This document shows, in pieces, positions 54,182 through 63,665 of a stretch of 64,000 nt of DNA. Positions within the stretch are counted from its first letter, which is position 1, and every line of letters starts with the position of its first letter. Below the pieces are notes generated by a model. It did not search any database. It was not told where the DNA came from and was given only the letters and a program-made list of their open reading frames with translations. The stretch spans positions 372,001 to 436,000 of the forward strand of contig NC_015151.1 in assembly GCF_000190315.1 (NCBI RefSeq), given 5' to 3'. This DNA is from Vulcanisaeta moutnovskia 768-28 (lineage in GTDB: Archaea; Thermoproteota; Thermoprotei; Thermoproteales; Thermocladiaceae). The translations under genes and the position numbers were made by a program.

Positions 54182-54931
54182 TTATCTAGGCTCGCACACC
54201 ATTATTAACCGTAATGGTGAACCCTCAGCTCCTCTGATCTTAAGTGGCATGAATATGAATAATCCCTCACCATTCTTGCATGTACTTAATGCACTATCTA
54301 GGTTAGTAACGCCCTCAATTATGTATATGCCATTTGACAGTAATTTATAATGCACGTAGGCAACATCATCCTTAGGAACTCTGGGTGGGTATGGATAACC
54401 CTCCTTACCCGGCCAACCAGCTATACTCAGTGCCTCAATACCCACAACTCTAATTTCCTTGCTTACTAAGTAATCGGCTCCGGATCTATCCAAATATGGC
54501 CAATTATAGAGGAATTCCTCAGTACCCCAGGCTTTAGAGAAGCCTGTGTAGAGCATTACTGCGTAATTACGCTTTATCTTATCATCGAATCTCCTCAGGT
54601 CATCCACAGTGATGGCTTCACCATATCTCTTGTAACTTAGGTCAAGTACTACGCCGTAAGTCATGAAATCCATTAATGGTAATGACTCTGCAGTTAAGCC
54701 ATTTGGTACGAAATGTCGTGGTAAGTCTATGTGTGTACCACTGTGTAACCCTGCAGATATTTTTGATAGTGTTGATTCACCGTAACTTCTCCCAACCTTA
54801 ATGTACTCATGCATAAAGGGTGGGTCACCAGGGTAAGTGGGCATTCCATTATATAGTTCGTGGGTTAGGTCTATTAGTATGAGTTTCTTACTCATTAACT
54901 GATTAATTAACTCCTTTAGGGTTTGCGACAT
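54182..54931 (-). CDS. Cyclase-family metal-dependent hydrolase (kynurenine formamidase-like)
   Basis: This 249-aa protein belongs to the PF04199 family, with LIDLTHELYNGMPTYPGDPPF, the metal-site HSGTHIDLPRHF and the late IEGVTNLDSAL. Family members are kynurenine formamidases, isatin hydrolases or polyketide cyclases; the substrate here is unknown. It converges with the Nudix gene. Confidence 0.87.
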   Translation of the reverse strand: MSQTLKELINQLMSKKLILIDLTHELYNGMPTYPGDPPFMHEYIKVGRSYGESTLSKISAGLHSGTHIDLPRHFVPNGLTAESLPLMDFMTYGVVLDLSYKRYGEAITVDDLRRFDDKIKRNYAVMLYTGFSKAWGTEEFLYNWPYLDRSGADYLVSKEIRVVGIEALSIAGWPGKEGYPYPPRVPKDDVAYVHYKLLSNGIYIIEGVTNLDSALSTCKNGEGLFIFMPLKIRGAEGSPLRLIMVCEPR

Positions 54932-55100
54932 ACCGTGCTAATTATATACTATGGACTTAATACGCATTTCCTCTAGTGGCTCAATAACCTATATAGTGAT
55001 TAAACCCCTTAGAGTGTTTAAACATGATTTAACGATTATTAATGAATTGAAAACACTACACATATCTGGTTTATTAAGAGGAATACATCCATGACCATTG

Positions 55101-56156
55101 ATGAAGGCCGTTACGGTAATTCCATTGGTTAAGGATTCATTGGCATTAAGGGATATGCCTAAGCCATCACCAAAGCGATACCAAGTCCTATTGAGCCCAA
55201 TTGAGGTAGGTGTTTGTGGTACTGATAAGGATATCATTGAGGGAAGGTACGGTGCGCCACCACCGGGTGAGGAGTACCTTATCCTTGGTCATGAGTCTGT
55301 GGCTGAGGTTGTTGAGCTTGGTGACGATGTTGATAACGTGAGTGTCGGTGACATAGTCGTACCAACAGTAAGGAGACCGACAACGTGCACCCTACCAATA
55401 ACTGAGGTGGATTACTGCCCAAGAGGTACATATGCGGAGCACGGCATATGGTACTTGCACGGATTCGCCACTGAGTTCGCTGTAACGGATTCCCAGTACC
55501 TTGTTAAGGTACCTAAGGAGGCCATCGACGTTGCTGTGCTTACGGAGCCCCTAAGCATTGTTGAGAAGGGCATTGACTTGGCATTGAGGCTTGGTAAAGC
55601 TAGGTTCGAGTCCTGGAGTCCAAGGAGGGTTTTGATAATGGGTGCTGGGCCTATTGGTATGTTGGCATTAATGGTTATGAGACTTAGGGATTTCGCTGAC
55701 ATAACGGTAACAGCTACGAGACCCTACGACAGTCTCAAGGCGAAGCTTGTTAGGGAGATAGGCGCAACTTATGTTAATACGAACATTGATCAAATAAATG
55801 GTGATTTCGACATAGTAATTGAGGCAACGGGCTCAACAAGCGCGGCATACGATGCACTAAGGCATCTAGGGGCTGATGGCGTGGCAGTGTTACTGGGGAT
55901 ATATCTAGATAGTAAGAATGTTAATATTAGGCCGTTACTGGATGATTGGAGAAGGAATAAATTAATTATTGGTGCGACCAATGCCAGTATAGGGGCTTTC
56001 GAAATGGGTGTTGCGGACCTCGTTAAGGCTAAGTTCGAGTTTGGAGGTTGGGTTAGGAAGTTAATAACTAAGGAGGTAACACTTGATGAGTATGAATACG
56101 CATATAACTGGGGTCATGAGGATATAAAGTCCGTGATCCAAATAAGGAGTTTATAA
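55101..56156 (+). CDS. gdh: Glucose 1-dehydrogenase (zinc-type MDR)
   Basis: This 351-aa protein is a medium-chain dehydrogenase of the archaeal glucose dehydrogenase group: GVCGTDKDI and GHESVAEV give the catalytic zinc ligands, and MGAGPIGMLALMV is the cofactor loop. YLHGFATEFAV matches the LHGFxxE segment of the family. It would oxidise glucose to gluconolactone in the non-phosphorylated Entner-Doudoroff route. The lobe that normally holds a structural zinc has lost two of its four cysteines (see findings). A TTG at 55098 is an alternative start. Confidence 0.88.
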   Translation: MKAVTVIPLVKDSLALRDMPKPSPKRYQVLLSPIEVGVCGTDKDIIEGRYGAPPPGEEYLILGHESVAEVVELGDDVDNVSVGDIVVPTVRRPTTCTLPITEVDYCPRGTYAEHGIWYLHGFATEFAVTDSQYLVKVPKEAIDVAVLTEPLSIVEKGIDLALRLGKARFESWSPRRVLIMGAGPIGMLALMVMRLRDFADITVTATRPYDSLKAKLVREIGATYVNTNIDQINGDFDIVIEATGSTSAAYDALRHLGADGVAVLLGIYLDSKNVNIRPLLDDWRRNKLIIGATNASIGAFEMGVADLVKAKFEFGGWVRKLITKEVTLDEYEYAYNWGHEDIKSVIQIRSL

Positions 56157-56266
56157 ACCACGATTTGACCAGTCCATGATTAGCCTACAATGAGGAATAC
56201 CTCTTCATTAATAGTTCTCATCTAGATTGATTAAACTTTATTAAGGTTTCAATGATCTAGGAATTA

Positions 56267-57877
56267 ATGGTTCTTAATCTAAGAGTGTTTACGATAGCCT
56301 TAATGGTCATCGTTGCTTTCTTAGCATCAATCTTCCTGCTTTCCATCGCTAGTGGTACATCAGCAAAAGCTGACAGCCAGGTGGATCCCAGTGCAGTTAA
56401 TGTTGCATCGTCAATTAACATTGACATGCCGATCTATGTAGTCGGACCGACGACGTTAGTACAGGGACTTATAAATGCTGGCGTTAATGGATCTCTGATT
56501 AAATTAATAACCATAAATCAATTATCAACCTTACCAAACGGTAGTGCTGTGCTTATTGATTGGTCTCTGATTGAACAAAGTCTCATTATTAATAAGAGTG
56601 GTATAGTCCAGGTAAATACTAATTCCATAATCTTTAAACTAATTGAGAGATTGATTAATCATGATGATTTAGTAATTATCCATACAACCGATGTATCTAA
56701 AGATTTCGTTATTGTAGAGACCCTGGCATTGGCGTGGGCTAGGGCTTATAATGAAAGAGTAGTGGTGTACCCGGCTATTAGTGGTTATTATGTATCGGTC
56801 TTTGAAGGTAGGAATGCCTTGGTATTCGGTAGTGGTTATGAGGCTAAGGACGTGGTCGGCATGGTTAATTACTACCAAGGTGTAATTGATGTATGGAGAC
56901 ACAAAGCTGAAATAAGCCAAGCATTATCTCTCGGTATTTATGGACCGTATGGACTGCAAAGTGCGTTATTGACGAACATCGACCCTTGTCAGGAGTATGT
57001 TCAGGAGGCTAGTAGCTTGAGTGGTGTGGTCTTTGATTACCAACCCTATTATGGTGGTGTTAGTACCGAAGCTTTCAGTGATGGTAATGGCACCTTCTTC
57101 TACGATGCATGCATATTCGTGTTTAATGGGACTGGGGAGCCGTATAAACCAGCCGGTGCTGGACCGTACTATCCCGTAGCTACCGCCGCGTGGATGGCTT
57201 ATGTGTCATCAAGCACGATTATCAATAATGACGGCTACATAAACTACTTCATAGGTACAATGGACCATAATCCAGGGTGGTTCGATTATCAAAACGGTTA
57301 TAATTCGTATCTGGGGATACCCGTCAATTCATACCTTGAGTATGAAAGTGGAGCAAAACCGGTATTATCAACATCGCCTAATTATGTTAAGTCATTCACT
57401 GTAAACTTTGGGGCTAGTGGTATAGTCATGGCATTACCGGTGGAGTACATCGAATCTCCATCGTCTACGGAGATTATTTACAAGAATACGGCACCGACTA
57501 CTAATACTGCTGTGGTTAACAATACCTGGTGGTTTTACATGGGTGGTAACCAGCAGGCTAATCAAGCCTACATGGTTGCCTTTGCAGAGGACGCTGATGA
57601 GTGGGTGTTACCACAAGGCCTCAACACCCAGCAAAAAGCCACATTCTACAATGAACTTGGCATTAACCTAGTAACTTCTATTCGAGACATCCCATGCACC
57701 GAGTGGATTTACAACTACGAAATAATCTGGGCAAAGCTATTATGGGTACTCCAATACAATCCAGGTGCATTGTCACAAGTAAATCATAATGTTTCCATGC
57801 TGAGTTCACAAAGTCCATACGCCATAACGGGGATTTCATCACGCACAGTGTATATACCGTATATTTGTGGCGGTTAA
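56267..57877 (+). CDS. Large secreted protein, unknown function
   Basis: This 536-aa protein has a signal sequence (residues 8-30, FTIALMVIVAFLASIFLLSIA) and no second membrane segment. The mature part is rich in Asn, Ser, Tyr and Gly, with four Cys (in DPCQEY, DACIFV, IPCTEW and the final YICGG) that may form disulfides. Sites such as NGS and NGT suggest glycosylation. I do not recognise a family; no catalytic motif is evident. It stands alone with AT-rich flanks. Confidence 0.65.
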   Translation: MVLNLRVFTIALMVIVAFLASIFLLSIASGTSAKADSQVDPSAVNVASSINIDMPIYVVGPTTLVQGLINAGVNGSLIKLITINQLSTLPNGSAVLIDWSLIEQSLIINKSGIVQVNTNSIIFKLIERLINHDDLVIIHTTDVSKDFVIVETLALAWARAYNERVVVYPAISGYYVSVFEGRNALVFGSGYEAKDVVGMVNYYQGVIDVWRHKAEISQALSLGIYGPYGLQSALLTNIDPCQEYVQEASSLSGVVFDYQPYYGGVSTEAFSDGNGTFFYDACIFVFNGTGEPYKPAGAGPYYPVATAAWMAYVSSSTIINNDGYINYFIGTMDHNPGWFDYQNGYNSYLGIPVNSYLEYESGAKPVLSTSPNYVKSFTVNFGASGIVMALPVEYIESPSSTEIIYKNTAPTTNTAVVNNTWWFYMGGNQQANQAYMVAFAEDADEWVLPQGLNTQQKATFYNELGINLVTSIRDIPCTEWIYNYEIIWAKLLWVLQYNPGALSQVNHNVSMLSSQSPYAITGISSRTVYIPYICGG

Positions 57878-58193
57878 ACGCTGTTCATGATGACCATGGC
57901 TAATAAGTTAGATATAAGTTAAATAACGGTCCCGAATAGCCTGGCTTGATGAGCATTAGGTTAAGGCTACCTATGTAATACAGAGACGATATGGTTACAG
58001 ACACAGTGGAGCATAGATATTATACCGCAATCATTACATGAAGTGGCAATCTATGTAGGTAAATTATTAACTCGGACGTAACATACGGACAATATATAGC
58101 ATCATCATGGCTGAAATCATGACTGAATTGTTAGGAAGTATTTTCTAGCCCTTTTGTAAGTTTAGTGATTTTACTTTTAGTATTGTCATTGGA
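57878..58193. other. 316-nt gap without a convincing gene
   Basis: All frames are broken by stops. A short hydrophobic stretch can be read at 58142-58193 (FVSLVILLLVLSL), but without a start or homologous context. Two ATGATGA-like boxes have no matching D box. I see no RNA gene here. Confidence 0.5.
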
Positions 58194-58748
58194 TTAAGAG
58201 TAATCCACGAATTCATCCTCACGGAAGAAGAATCTAATTTCTCTTTCAGCTTCCTTAGGACTATCACTTGCATGCACTAGGTTGAATAACGCCCTCTTCT
58301 CTAGGTTCGCCAGGTCTGGGCTATCCACTGAGTAGTCTCCTCTAATTGTGCCTGGTGGTGATGAGTATGGTGTTGTTGAGCCGACGATCTTCCTAACAAC
58401 TTCAACGGCTCTATTGCCTTCGAGAGCCATTACGACTATTGGACCCATTGATAGGTAGTCAGCGAGCCAACCCCTAATTATCTTCCCAATCTCCACTGGA
58501 TCGTCAGTGCCCAAATCAACCTTTGGATCCTTCCCAATCTCTGAGTAGGACTTCAGGGACTTACTACCCACTGAGCGTAGCCAATTCTCGTCACTTGGGT
58601 AGAACTTGGCTGCCCCCTCCTTGCTTAGCCTTATCATTTTCATGGCAATAATCCTTAATCCAGCTCTCTCGAACCTGTTGATTATTTCTCCAATCAATCC
58701 CTTTTTAACGGCATCCGGCTTTACTATTACCAGTGTTCTCTCAATCAT
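58194..58748 (-). CDS. ndk: Nucleoside diphosphate kinase
   Basis: This 184-aa enzyme equalises NTP pools. RTLVIVKPDAVKKGL, GTIRGDY and the active-site histidine in NLVHASDSPKEAE are present. It is longer than the usual 140-150 residues because of an insertion between about 45 and 85 (YPSDENWLRSVGSKSLKSY), a feature of Thermoproteales. The start at 58748 (MIERTLV) is preferred to 58766. Confidence 0.94.
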   Translation of the reverse strand: MIERTLVIVKPDAVKKGLIGEIINRFERAGLRIIAMKMIRLSKEGAAKFYPSDENWLRSVGSKSLKSYSEIGKDPKVDLGTDDPVEIGKIIRGWLADYLSMGPIVVMALEGNRAVEVVRKIVGSTTPYSSPPGTIRGDYSVDSPDLANLEKRALFNLVHASDSPKEAEREIRFFFREDEFVDYS

Positions 58749-58834
58749 ATTACGAATCGATAACACTAATGCTCTTTAAAGTTTTATGATCCTAGGGAAG
58801 TAAAGCTTAATGGGGCAATTGATTTAGGAACTTG

Positions 58835-60115
58835 ATGAGTGAGTCCAGTAGGTTATATGGAGAGGCACAGAGGGTTCTTGTTGGTGGTGTTAATAGTCCT
58901 GTTAGGGCCGCGATTAAGCCATACCCGTTCTTTGTGAAGGAAGGTAAGGGTCCATATCTCTTTACTGTGGATGGTTATCGATTGATAGATTACGTGCTTG
59001 GTTACGGTCCATTAATTCTCGGTCACTCCCCAGAGCCTGTTGTTAAGCAAGTGATGGAGCACCTAGGCAAAGGCTGGCTTTATGGAGCACCAACGGAGGT
59101 TGAGGTAGCGCTAGCGAAGAAAATAGTGGTTCATTTTCCAAGTATAAAGAAGGTTAGGTTTGTTAATAGTGGTGGTGAGGCCGTCTCAGCAGCGATTAGG
59201 TTAGCACGTGGATATACTAAACGCAGAAAGATATTGAAGTTTGAGGGTTGTTATCATGGTGCCATTGATTACGTGCTAGTTAAGGCAGGTAGTGCGGCAG
59301 CGCATTTTGGAACTCCTTCATCGGCCGGAGTACCTGAGGATGTAGCTAAATTAACTCTTGTGGCTAAGTACAATGATTTAGATAGTGTGGAAGGAATAAT
59401 GAGGAACGAGGGTAATGATGTTGCCGCAATAATTGTTGAACCTGTAATGGCTAATTATGGGGTAATACCACCCAGGGAGGGTTTCCTGAAGGGACTTAGG
59501 GAAATCGCGGATAAGTACGGAGCCTTATTAATACTTGATGAGGTGGTCACTGGCTATAGACTTGGCCTTGGTGGTGCTCAGAGATATTACGGCGTTAGTG
59601 CCGACATAACTACACTGGGCAAGATAATTGGCGGAGGATTCCCAGTGGGTGCTGTGGGCGCTCGTGATGAAATAATGGAATTATTATCACCAAAGGGCCC
59701 CGTTTTTAATGCCGGTACATTTAATGGACACCCAATATCAATGGTTGCTGGGTTAGCCACTATAGAGGTTCTTGAAACCACGAATGCCTATGATATTGCT
59801 ATTAACGCATCACGTAGGTTAGCTGAAGGGCTTAATGACATACTTAGTAGACTAGGTATTGACCATGTGATTAATTGGGTACCAACCATGTTACAGGTAT
59901 TCTTCACTAGGGGTGAAGTTATTGACCATGAAACAGCCAGTAAATCAAATGCAAAGCAGTACCTTAAGCTCCACGAGGAGTTATTGAAGCGTGGAATCTT
60001 CATAGCGCCCAGCCAGTTTGAGGCTGTTTTCACGAGTTCAAGCCATACCACTGAAATAATTGAGGAGACATTAAGGCACATGGAGGATGCTGCTAAGGTC
60101 CTTAAGCAGGTCTAA
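58835..60115 (+). CDS. hemL: Glutamate-1-semialdehyde 2,1-aminomutase
   Basis: This 426-aa PLP enzyme makes 5-aminolevulinate in C5 haem synthesis. GGVNSPVRA, the PLP lysine in TTLGKIIGGGFPVGA and the NAGTFNGHP segment are diagnostic. ATG 58835 follows a TTG at 58832. It converges with hemA, whose product makes its substrate, overlapping it by 4 nt. Other haem genes are not nearby. Confidence 0.95.
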   Translation: MSESSRLYGEAQRVLVGGVNSPVRAAIKPYPFFVKEGKGPYLFTVDGYRLIDYVLGYGPLILGHSPEPVVKQVMEHLGKGWLYGAPTEVEVALAKKIVVHFPSIKKVRFVNSGGEAVSAAIRLARGYTKRRKILKFEGCYHGAIDYVLVKAGSAAAHFGTPSSAGVPEDVAKLTLVAKYNDLDSVEGIMRNEGNDVAAIIVEPVMANYGVIPPREGFLKGLREIADKYGALLILDEVVTGYRLGLGGAQRYYGVSADITTLGKIIGGGFPVGAVGARDEIMELLSPKGPVFNAGTFNGHPISMVAGLATIEVLETTNAYDIAINASRRLAEGLNDILSRLGIDHVINWVPTMLQVFFTRGEVIDHETASKSNAKQYLKLHEELLKRGIFIAPSQFEAVFTSSSHTTEIIEETLRHMEDAAKVLKQV

Positions 60116-61293
60116 TTGTCATTTTCCTTTACTACTTCCATTAAATAACTCCTTAATTTCTTAACGGTAGTCTCATCACCTACTTCCGCGTACCTCCTCA
60201 TATTTTCTAAATAGTTATGCATGATCTTCTTAACCAAGGACCTACTCATGGCATCAATAATGGCCTCAACATTATCACTCCTTCTTAATGCATTTAGCGT
60301 CTCCTTAACTTCCTCCTCCCTGATATTCTCAACAAACCTCATAACATCCCTAATTACCTCATCAGCATCACTACGCATAATTAATCTCATTATTCTCTCA
60401 GTCTCATTATTGATCTCCGACAGTTTCTCCATTATATTGCTCCTACCATTAACATACTTTAGATAGGGTTCCCTCAAATCCTCAAGCCTAATAATCCTGA
60501 CATGACCGTTGCCCTGCACCTTAATGGCACTTGGAGTTGAAACATCAATTACCAGGTTTGGCAGTGAATAGTCAGTTGCATTGAGGTTAATTAGTGGTGA
60601 TTGTACTGACACTGCAGTAATTAGTATGTCGTATTTATTAGACGTTAGTTCACTCATTAATGATTCAAGACCCAATAGCCTTATTGAGTTTCCAAATTCA
60701 TACCTAAGTTTATCCAGAGTCCTATTTATGACTGTTATGTTACTATAACCGCTCTTAATAAGCTCCCTAGCAATACCCCTGGCAACCTCACCACCACCAA
60801 TGATAAGCACATTACTGTCCTTACTTATACTCCTTATTATGTAGTCCGACAGGAACTTCACGAATGATATATCGTAAAGATCATACTTACGCCTAAAATT
60901 CTCCCCAAACCTAATTGCTGATTCAAACAATATCCTTAGCCTTAATGACGGTTTACCTACACCATAAGCCCTCTTAACCTGGGACAGTATCTCCCTTTCT
61001 CCTAAAAACATCGAGTCGAGGCCTGCCGTTACTAATAATAAATGCTTAACGGCATCTAAATCATAGAGAATCCTAGGCTTAATCCCAGCCCTCTCATTAA
61101 TTAACTTAATTAGTATATCCTCATCCTCATCCCCATCTAGGTAAAACTCAATCCTGTTGCAAGTCTCTAGTGCTATTACTGAGTCATAGAATTTATACAA
61201 CTTAACTAATTCATCATTTGTGAAATAGGCCTTAGCTAATGTATTGAGGTCGTAATCCCGATAAGTCATTACCAATGCCTTAACCTTAACCAT
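60112..61293 (-). CDS. hemA: Glutamyl-tRNA reductase
   Basis: This 393-aa enzyme reduces Glu-tRNA to glutamate-1-semialdehyde. The catalytic cysteine is in ALETCNRIEFYL, followed by GLDSMFLGEREILSQVKRAY and the NADPH domain GGGEVARGIARELIKSG. The C-terminal dimerisation helices are present. With hemL on the opposite strand the two genes meet tail to tail. Confidence 0.95.
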   Translation of the reverse strand: MVKVKALVMTYRDYDLNTLAKAYFTNDELVKLYKFYDSVIALETCNRIEFYLDGDEDEDILIKLINERAGIKPRILYDLDAVKHLLLVTAGLDSMFLGEREILSQVKRAYGVGKPSLRLRILFESAIRFGENFRRKYDLYDISFVKFLSDYIIRSISKDSNVLIIGGGEVARGIARELIKSGYSNITVINRTLDKLRYEFGNSIRLLGLESLMSELTSNKYDILITAVSVQSPLINLNATDYSLPNLVIDVSTPSAIKVQGNGHVRIIRLEDLREPYLKYVNGRSNIMEKLSEINNETERIMRLIMRSDADEVIRDVMRFVENIREEEVKETLNALRRSDNVEAIIDAMSRSLVKKIMHNYLENMRRYAEVGDETTVKKLRSYLMEVVKENDN

Positions 61294-61412
61294 TCATAAT
61301 CATCAAGCATTAAATATAATACTAATTTAAGCATTGTTTCAGGTGACAACGTAAAATAACAACGCTAAACATAACATAAAAACTAAATAATAAGCCCTAG
61401 TTTTAGCTTTCC

Positions 61413-62657
61413 GTGAGTATGGTAAATGATTTAAACGAGGTACTGAAATACGCTGACAATCAAAGAGAATTCGTAATCACACTATACAGGGAATTCATAC
61501 CAATAAAGGCACTAGCTCCTGAGAATGGAGGTGATGGTGAGTGGGATAGGGCTAATTACCTATTGAATGTGGTTAGAAAATACTTTGATGAGGTTAAGGT
61601 TATAGAGGCTTCTGATAACAGGGTTAGTAGGGGTTCAAGGCCGAACATAGTAGCCCTGATAAAAGGGCTTGATATGTCAAGGACCTACTGGGTTATTGCA
61701 CACATGGATACTGTGCCTGAGGGTGATAGGTCTTTGTGGAGTTATGATCCATTTAAGGCCACGGTGGTTAGTGATACTATTTATGGCAGGGGTGTTGAGG
61801 ATGATGGACAGGGAATAGTCATGGGAATCACCGTTGGTAAGGTGCTTAGGGAGCTTGGTATTAAGCCACCAATTAACTATGGACTTATACTGGCAAGTGA
61901 TGAGGAGGTTAATAGTAAGTACGGTATTCGGTATGTTATTGATAAGGAGCCGAATCTAATAACAGGTAGGGACTTAGTTGTTGTGCCTGATGCTGGTAAT
62001 GCTGATGGCACAATGATAGAGATTGCCGAGAAGGGAATACTTTGGGTTAAAGTGACTGTTTACGGGAAGCAAGCACATGCCTCGCTCCCTGAGCTTGGCC
62101 TCAATGCCTATAGGCTTGGTAGTGAATTAACGCTCGAAATAGACAGGAAGTTGCACGAAACGTTTAACCATGAGGATGCCTTATTCATACCACCGAAGTC
62201 GACCTTTGAACCAACTAAGGTAGAACCTAATGTAGGGAATGTAAACACAATACCCGGTAGGCACGTATTCTATATTGACTGTAGGATATTGCCTAAGTAC
62301 AACATCGATGATGTTCTTAAGATTATTAAGGATACGGCAAGTAATTACTGTAGTTCACATGGTTGTAGGGTCGATATTGAGGTTATTAGTAGGGATGATC
62401 CCGTGCAACCAACCAGTGCAGATAGTGAGATTGTTAGGAGACTATCTAAGGCAATAAGAGTTGTCAGAGGACTAGAGCCCAGGTTAATGGGTATTGGTGG
62501 TGGTACATACGCACGTTACTTAAGGGCCCGAGGTATACCCGTGGCCGTTTGGATGACCTCCAAGGAAACGGCTCACGCACCTGATGAGCATGTGCTCCTT
62601 ACTGATGTTATAAATGACATAAAGACTGTAGTGGTGTCATTACTTACGGAACCATAG
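61413..62657 (+). CDS. M20-family metallopeptidase (ArgE/DapE-like)
   Basis: This 414-aa zinc enzyme has the M20 motifs VIAHMDTVPEG, YGRGVEDDGQG, ASDEEVNSKYG and, at the C-terminus, TAHAPDEHV. A lid domain (about 190-310) is present. Substrates may be acylated amino acids, diaminopimelate or peptides; it cannot be decided here. The GTG start at 61413 may be replaced by ATG 61419. Confidence 0.9.
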   Translation: MSMVNDLNEVLKYADNQREFVITLYREFIPIKALAPENGGDGEWDRANYLLNVVRKYFDEVKVIEASDNRVSRGSRPNIVALIKGLDMSRTYWVIAHMDTVPEGDRSLWSYDPFKATVVSDTIYGRGVEDDGQGIVMGITVGKVLRELGIKPPINYGLILASDEEVNSKYGIRYVIDKEPNLITGRDLVVVPDAGNADGTMIEIAEKGILWVKVTVYGKQAHASLPELGLNAYRLGSELTLEIDRKLHETFNHEDALFIPPKSTFEPTKVEPNVGNVNTIPGRHVFYIDCRILPKYNIDDVLKIIKDTASNYCSSHGCRVDIEVISRDDPVQPTSADSEIVRRLSKAIRVVRGLEPRLMGIGGGTYARYLRARGIPVAVWMTSKETAHAPDEHVLLTDVINDIKTVVVSLLTEP

Positions 62658-62714
62658 TAAGTACGATCCATACCCTTTTAAATCCATAATTCTCTAGCCT
62701 AACCGTAGGTAAAA

Positions 62715-63665
62715 ATGAGGGCTTTAATAACACTTGAACCATATGCAAGGAGTATAAACCCATACGATTTACTAGCTAGGATTAACTGTGGTCAAATCGT
62801 TGAGTGTGGTCGTAATAAATGTATTATTGACCTGAGCGATTGCGATACAAATATTCTAACAATGCTTAGGGATATTAACTATGTTGGTCATATATCGATA
62901 ATAGATCAAATAATTAGTAGGGACCTAGATACCCTATTCGTAGTGGCTAAAGAGACGTTGCTGGGCCTTATTGGTAATGGAGATGGTACATTTAAGGTCG
63001 TTGTTAGAAGGATGGATAAGAAGTACCCAGTGACTAGTATCGAGCTTGCAAAAAAGCTTGGTGAATACCTTGCTCAGTTCGCTAGGGTGGATTTGGAGGA
63101 TCCTGATTACATAGTGTATGTTGAGGTTAGGGATGACTCCTTCATAGTTGCTCATTCAACAAGAGATTTATTCCGTAAGAGGAGGGAGGCAATACCGAGT
63201 GATTGGGTGAATCGTGTGGTTGGTATTGTTGATGGTCCTAAGGAGGTTTACGAAGCGATGGATCTAGTACAATTAAGTCATGCATTAGGTATTGAGATTA
63301 GGTTAATAACTAATCCATTAATTGTTGATAGGGCGTTTAGAGCTTTGAGACTTGGTTCCTTACCTAGGGTTAGGATTGTGAATATTGATGAGGCGTTGAA
63401 TGGCATTGACATACCCATTGTGTTGTCAATGCATGCCAACTACAATGAGAGGAAGTTGATTGAGGTGAGTAGGGAGGCGTTTAGTAAGGGGTTGAGGATT
63501 GGCTTGATACTTGGTAATGAGTACGATGATGTTAGCCTGAACCTGAGGGGCAGGGCGATGTATGAAATTAGGCTTGGGCCCATGACTGGTCATCCTATGA
63601 GGACTACTATTGCGTTGGCTTACGGCATTAGTGTTATATACACAACGTGGTTAATGAATCAATGA
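62715..63665 (+). CDS. THUMP-domain RNA-binding protein, probable SPOUT methyltransferase
   Basis: This 316-aa protein has an N-terminal ferredoxin-like and THUMP region (about 1-165: FKVVVRRMDKKYPVTSIELAKKLG and YIVYVEVRDDSFIVAHS are THUMP strands) and a C-terminal domain with LGPMTGHPMRTTIALAYG, close to the SAM-binding knot of SPOUT methyltransferases. It likely modifies tRNA or rRNA. The target is unknown. A CTTTTAAATC element lies about 30 nt upstream. Confidence 0.75.
   Translation: MRALITLEPYARSINPYDLLARINCGQIVECGRNKCIIDLSDCDTNILTMLRDINYVGHISIIDQIISRDLDTLFVVAKETLLGLIGNGDGTFKVVVRRMDKKYPVTSIELAKKLGEYLAQFARVDLEDPDYIVYVEVRDDSFIVAHSTRDLFRKRREAIPSDWVNRVVGIVDGPKEVYEAMDLVQLSHALGIEIRLITNPLIVDRAFRALRLGSLPRVRIVNIDEALNGIDIPIVLSMHANYNERKLIEVSREAFSKGLRIGLILGNEYDDVSLNLRGRAMYEIRLGPMTGHPMRTTIALAYGISVIYTTWLMNQ

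Noticed and set aside
57878-58193. Possible remnant of a membrane segment or RNA gene
   Set aside because: All frames contain stops and no C/D box partner is present; the hydrophobic stretch is too short to judge.
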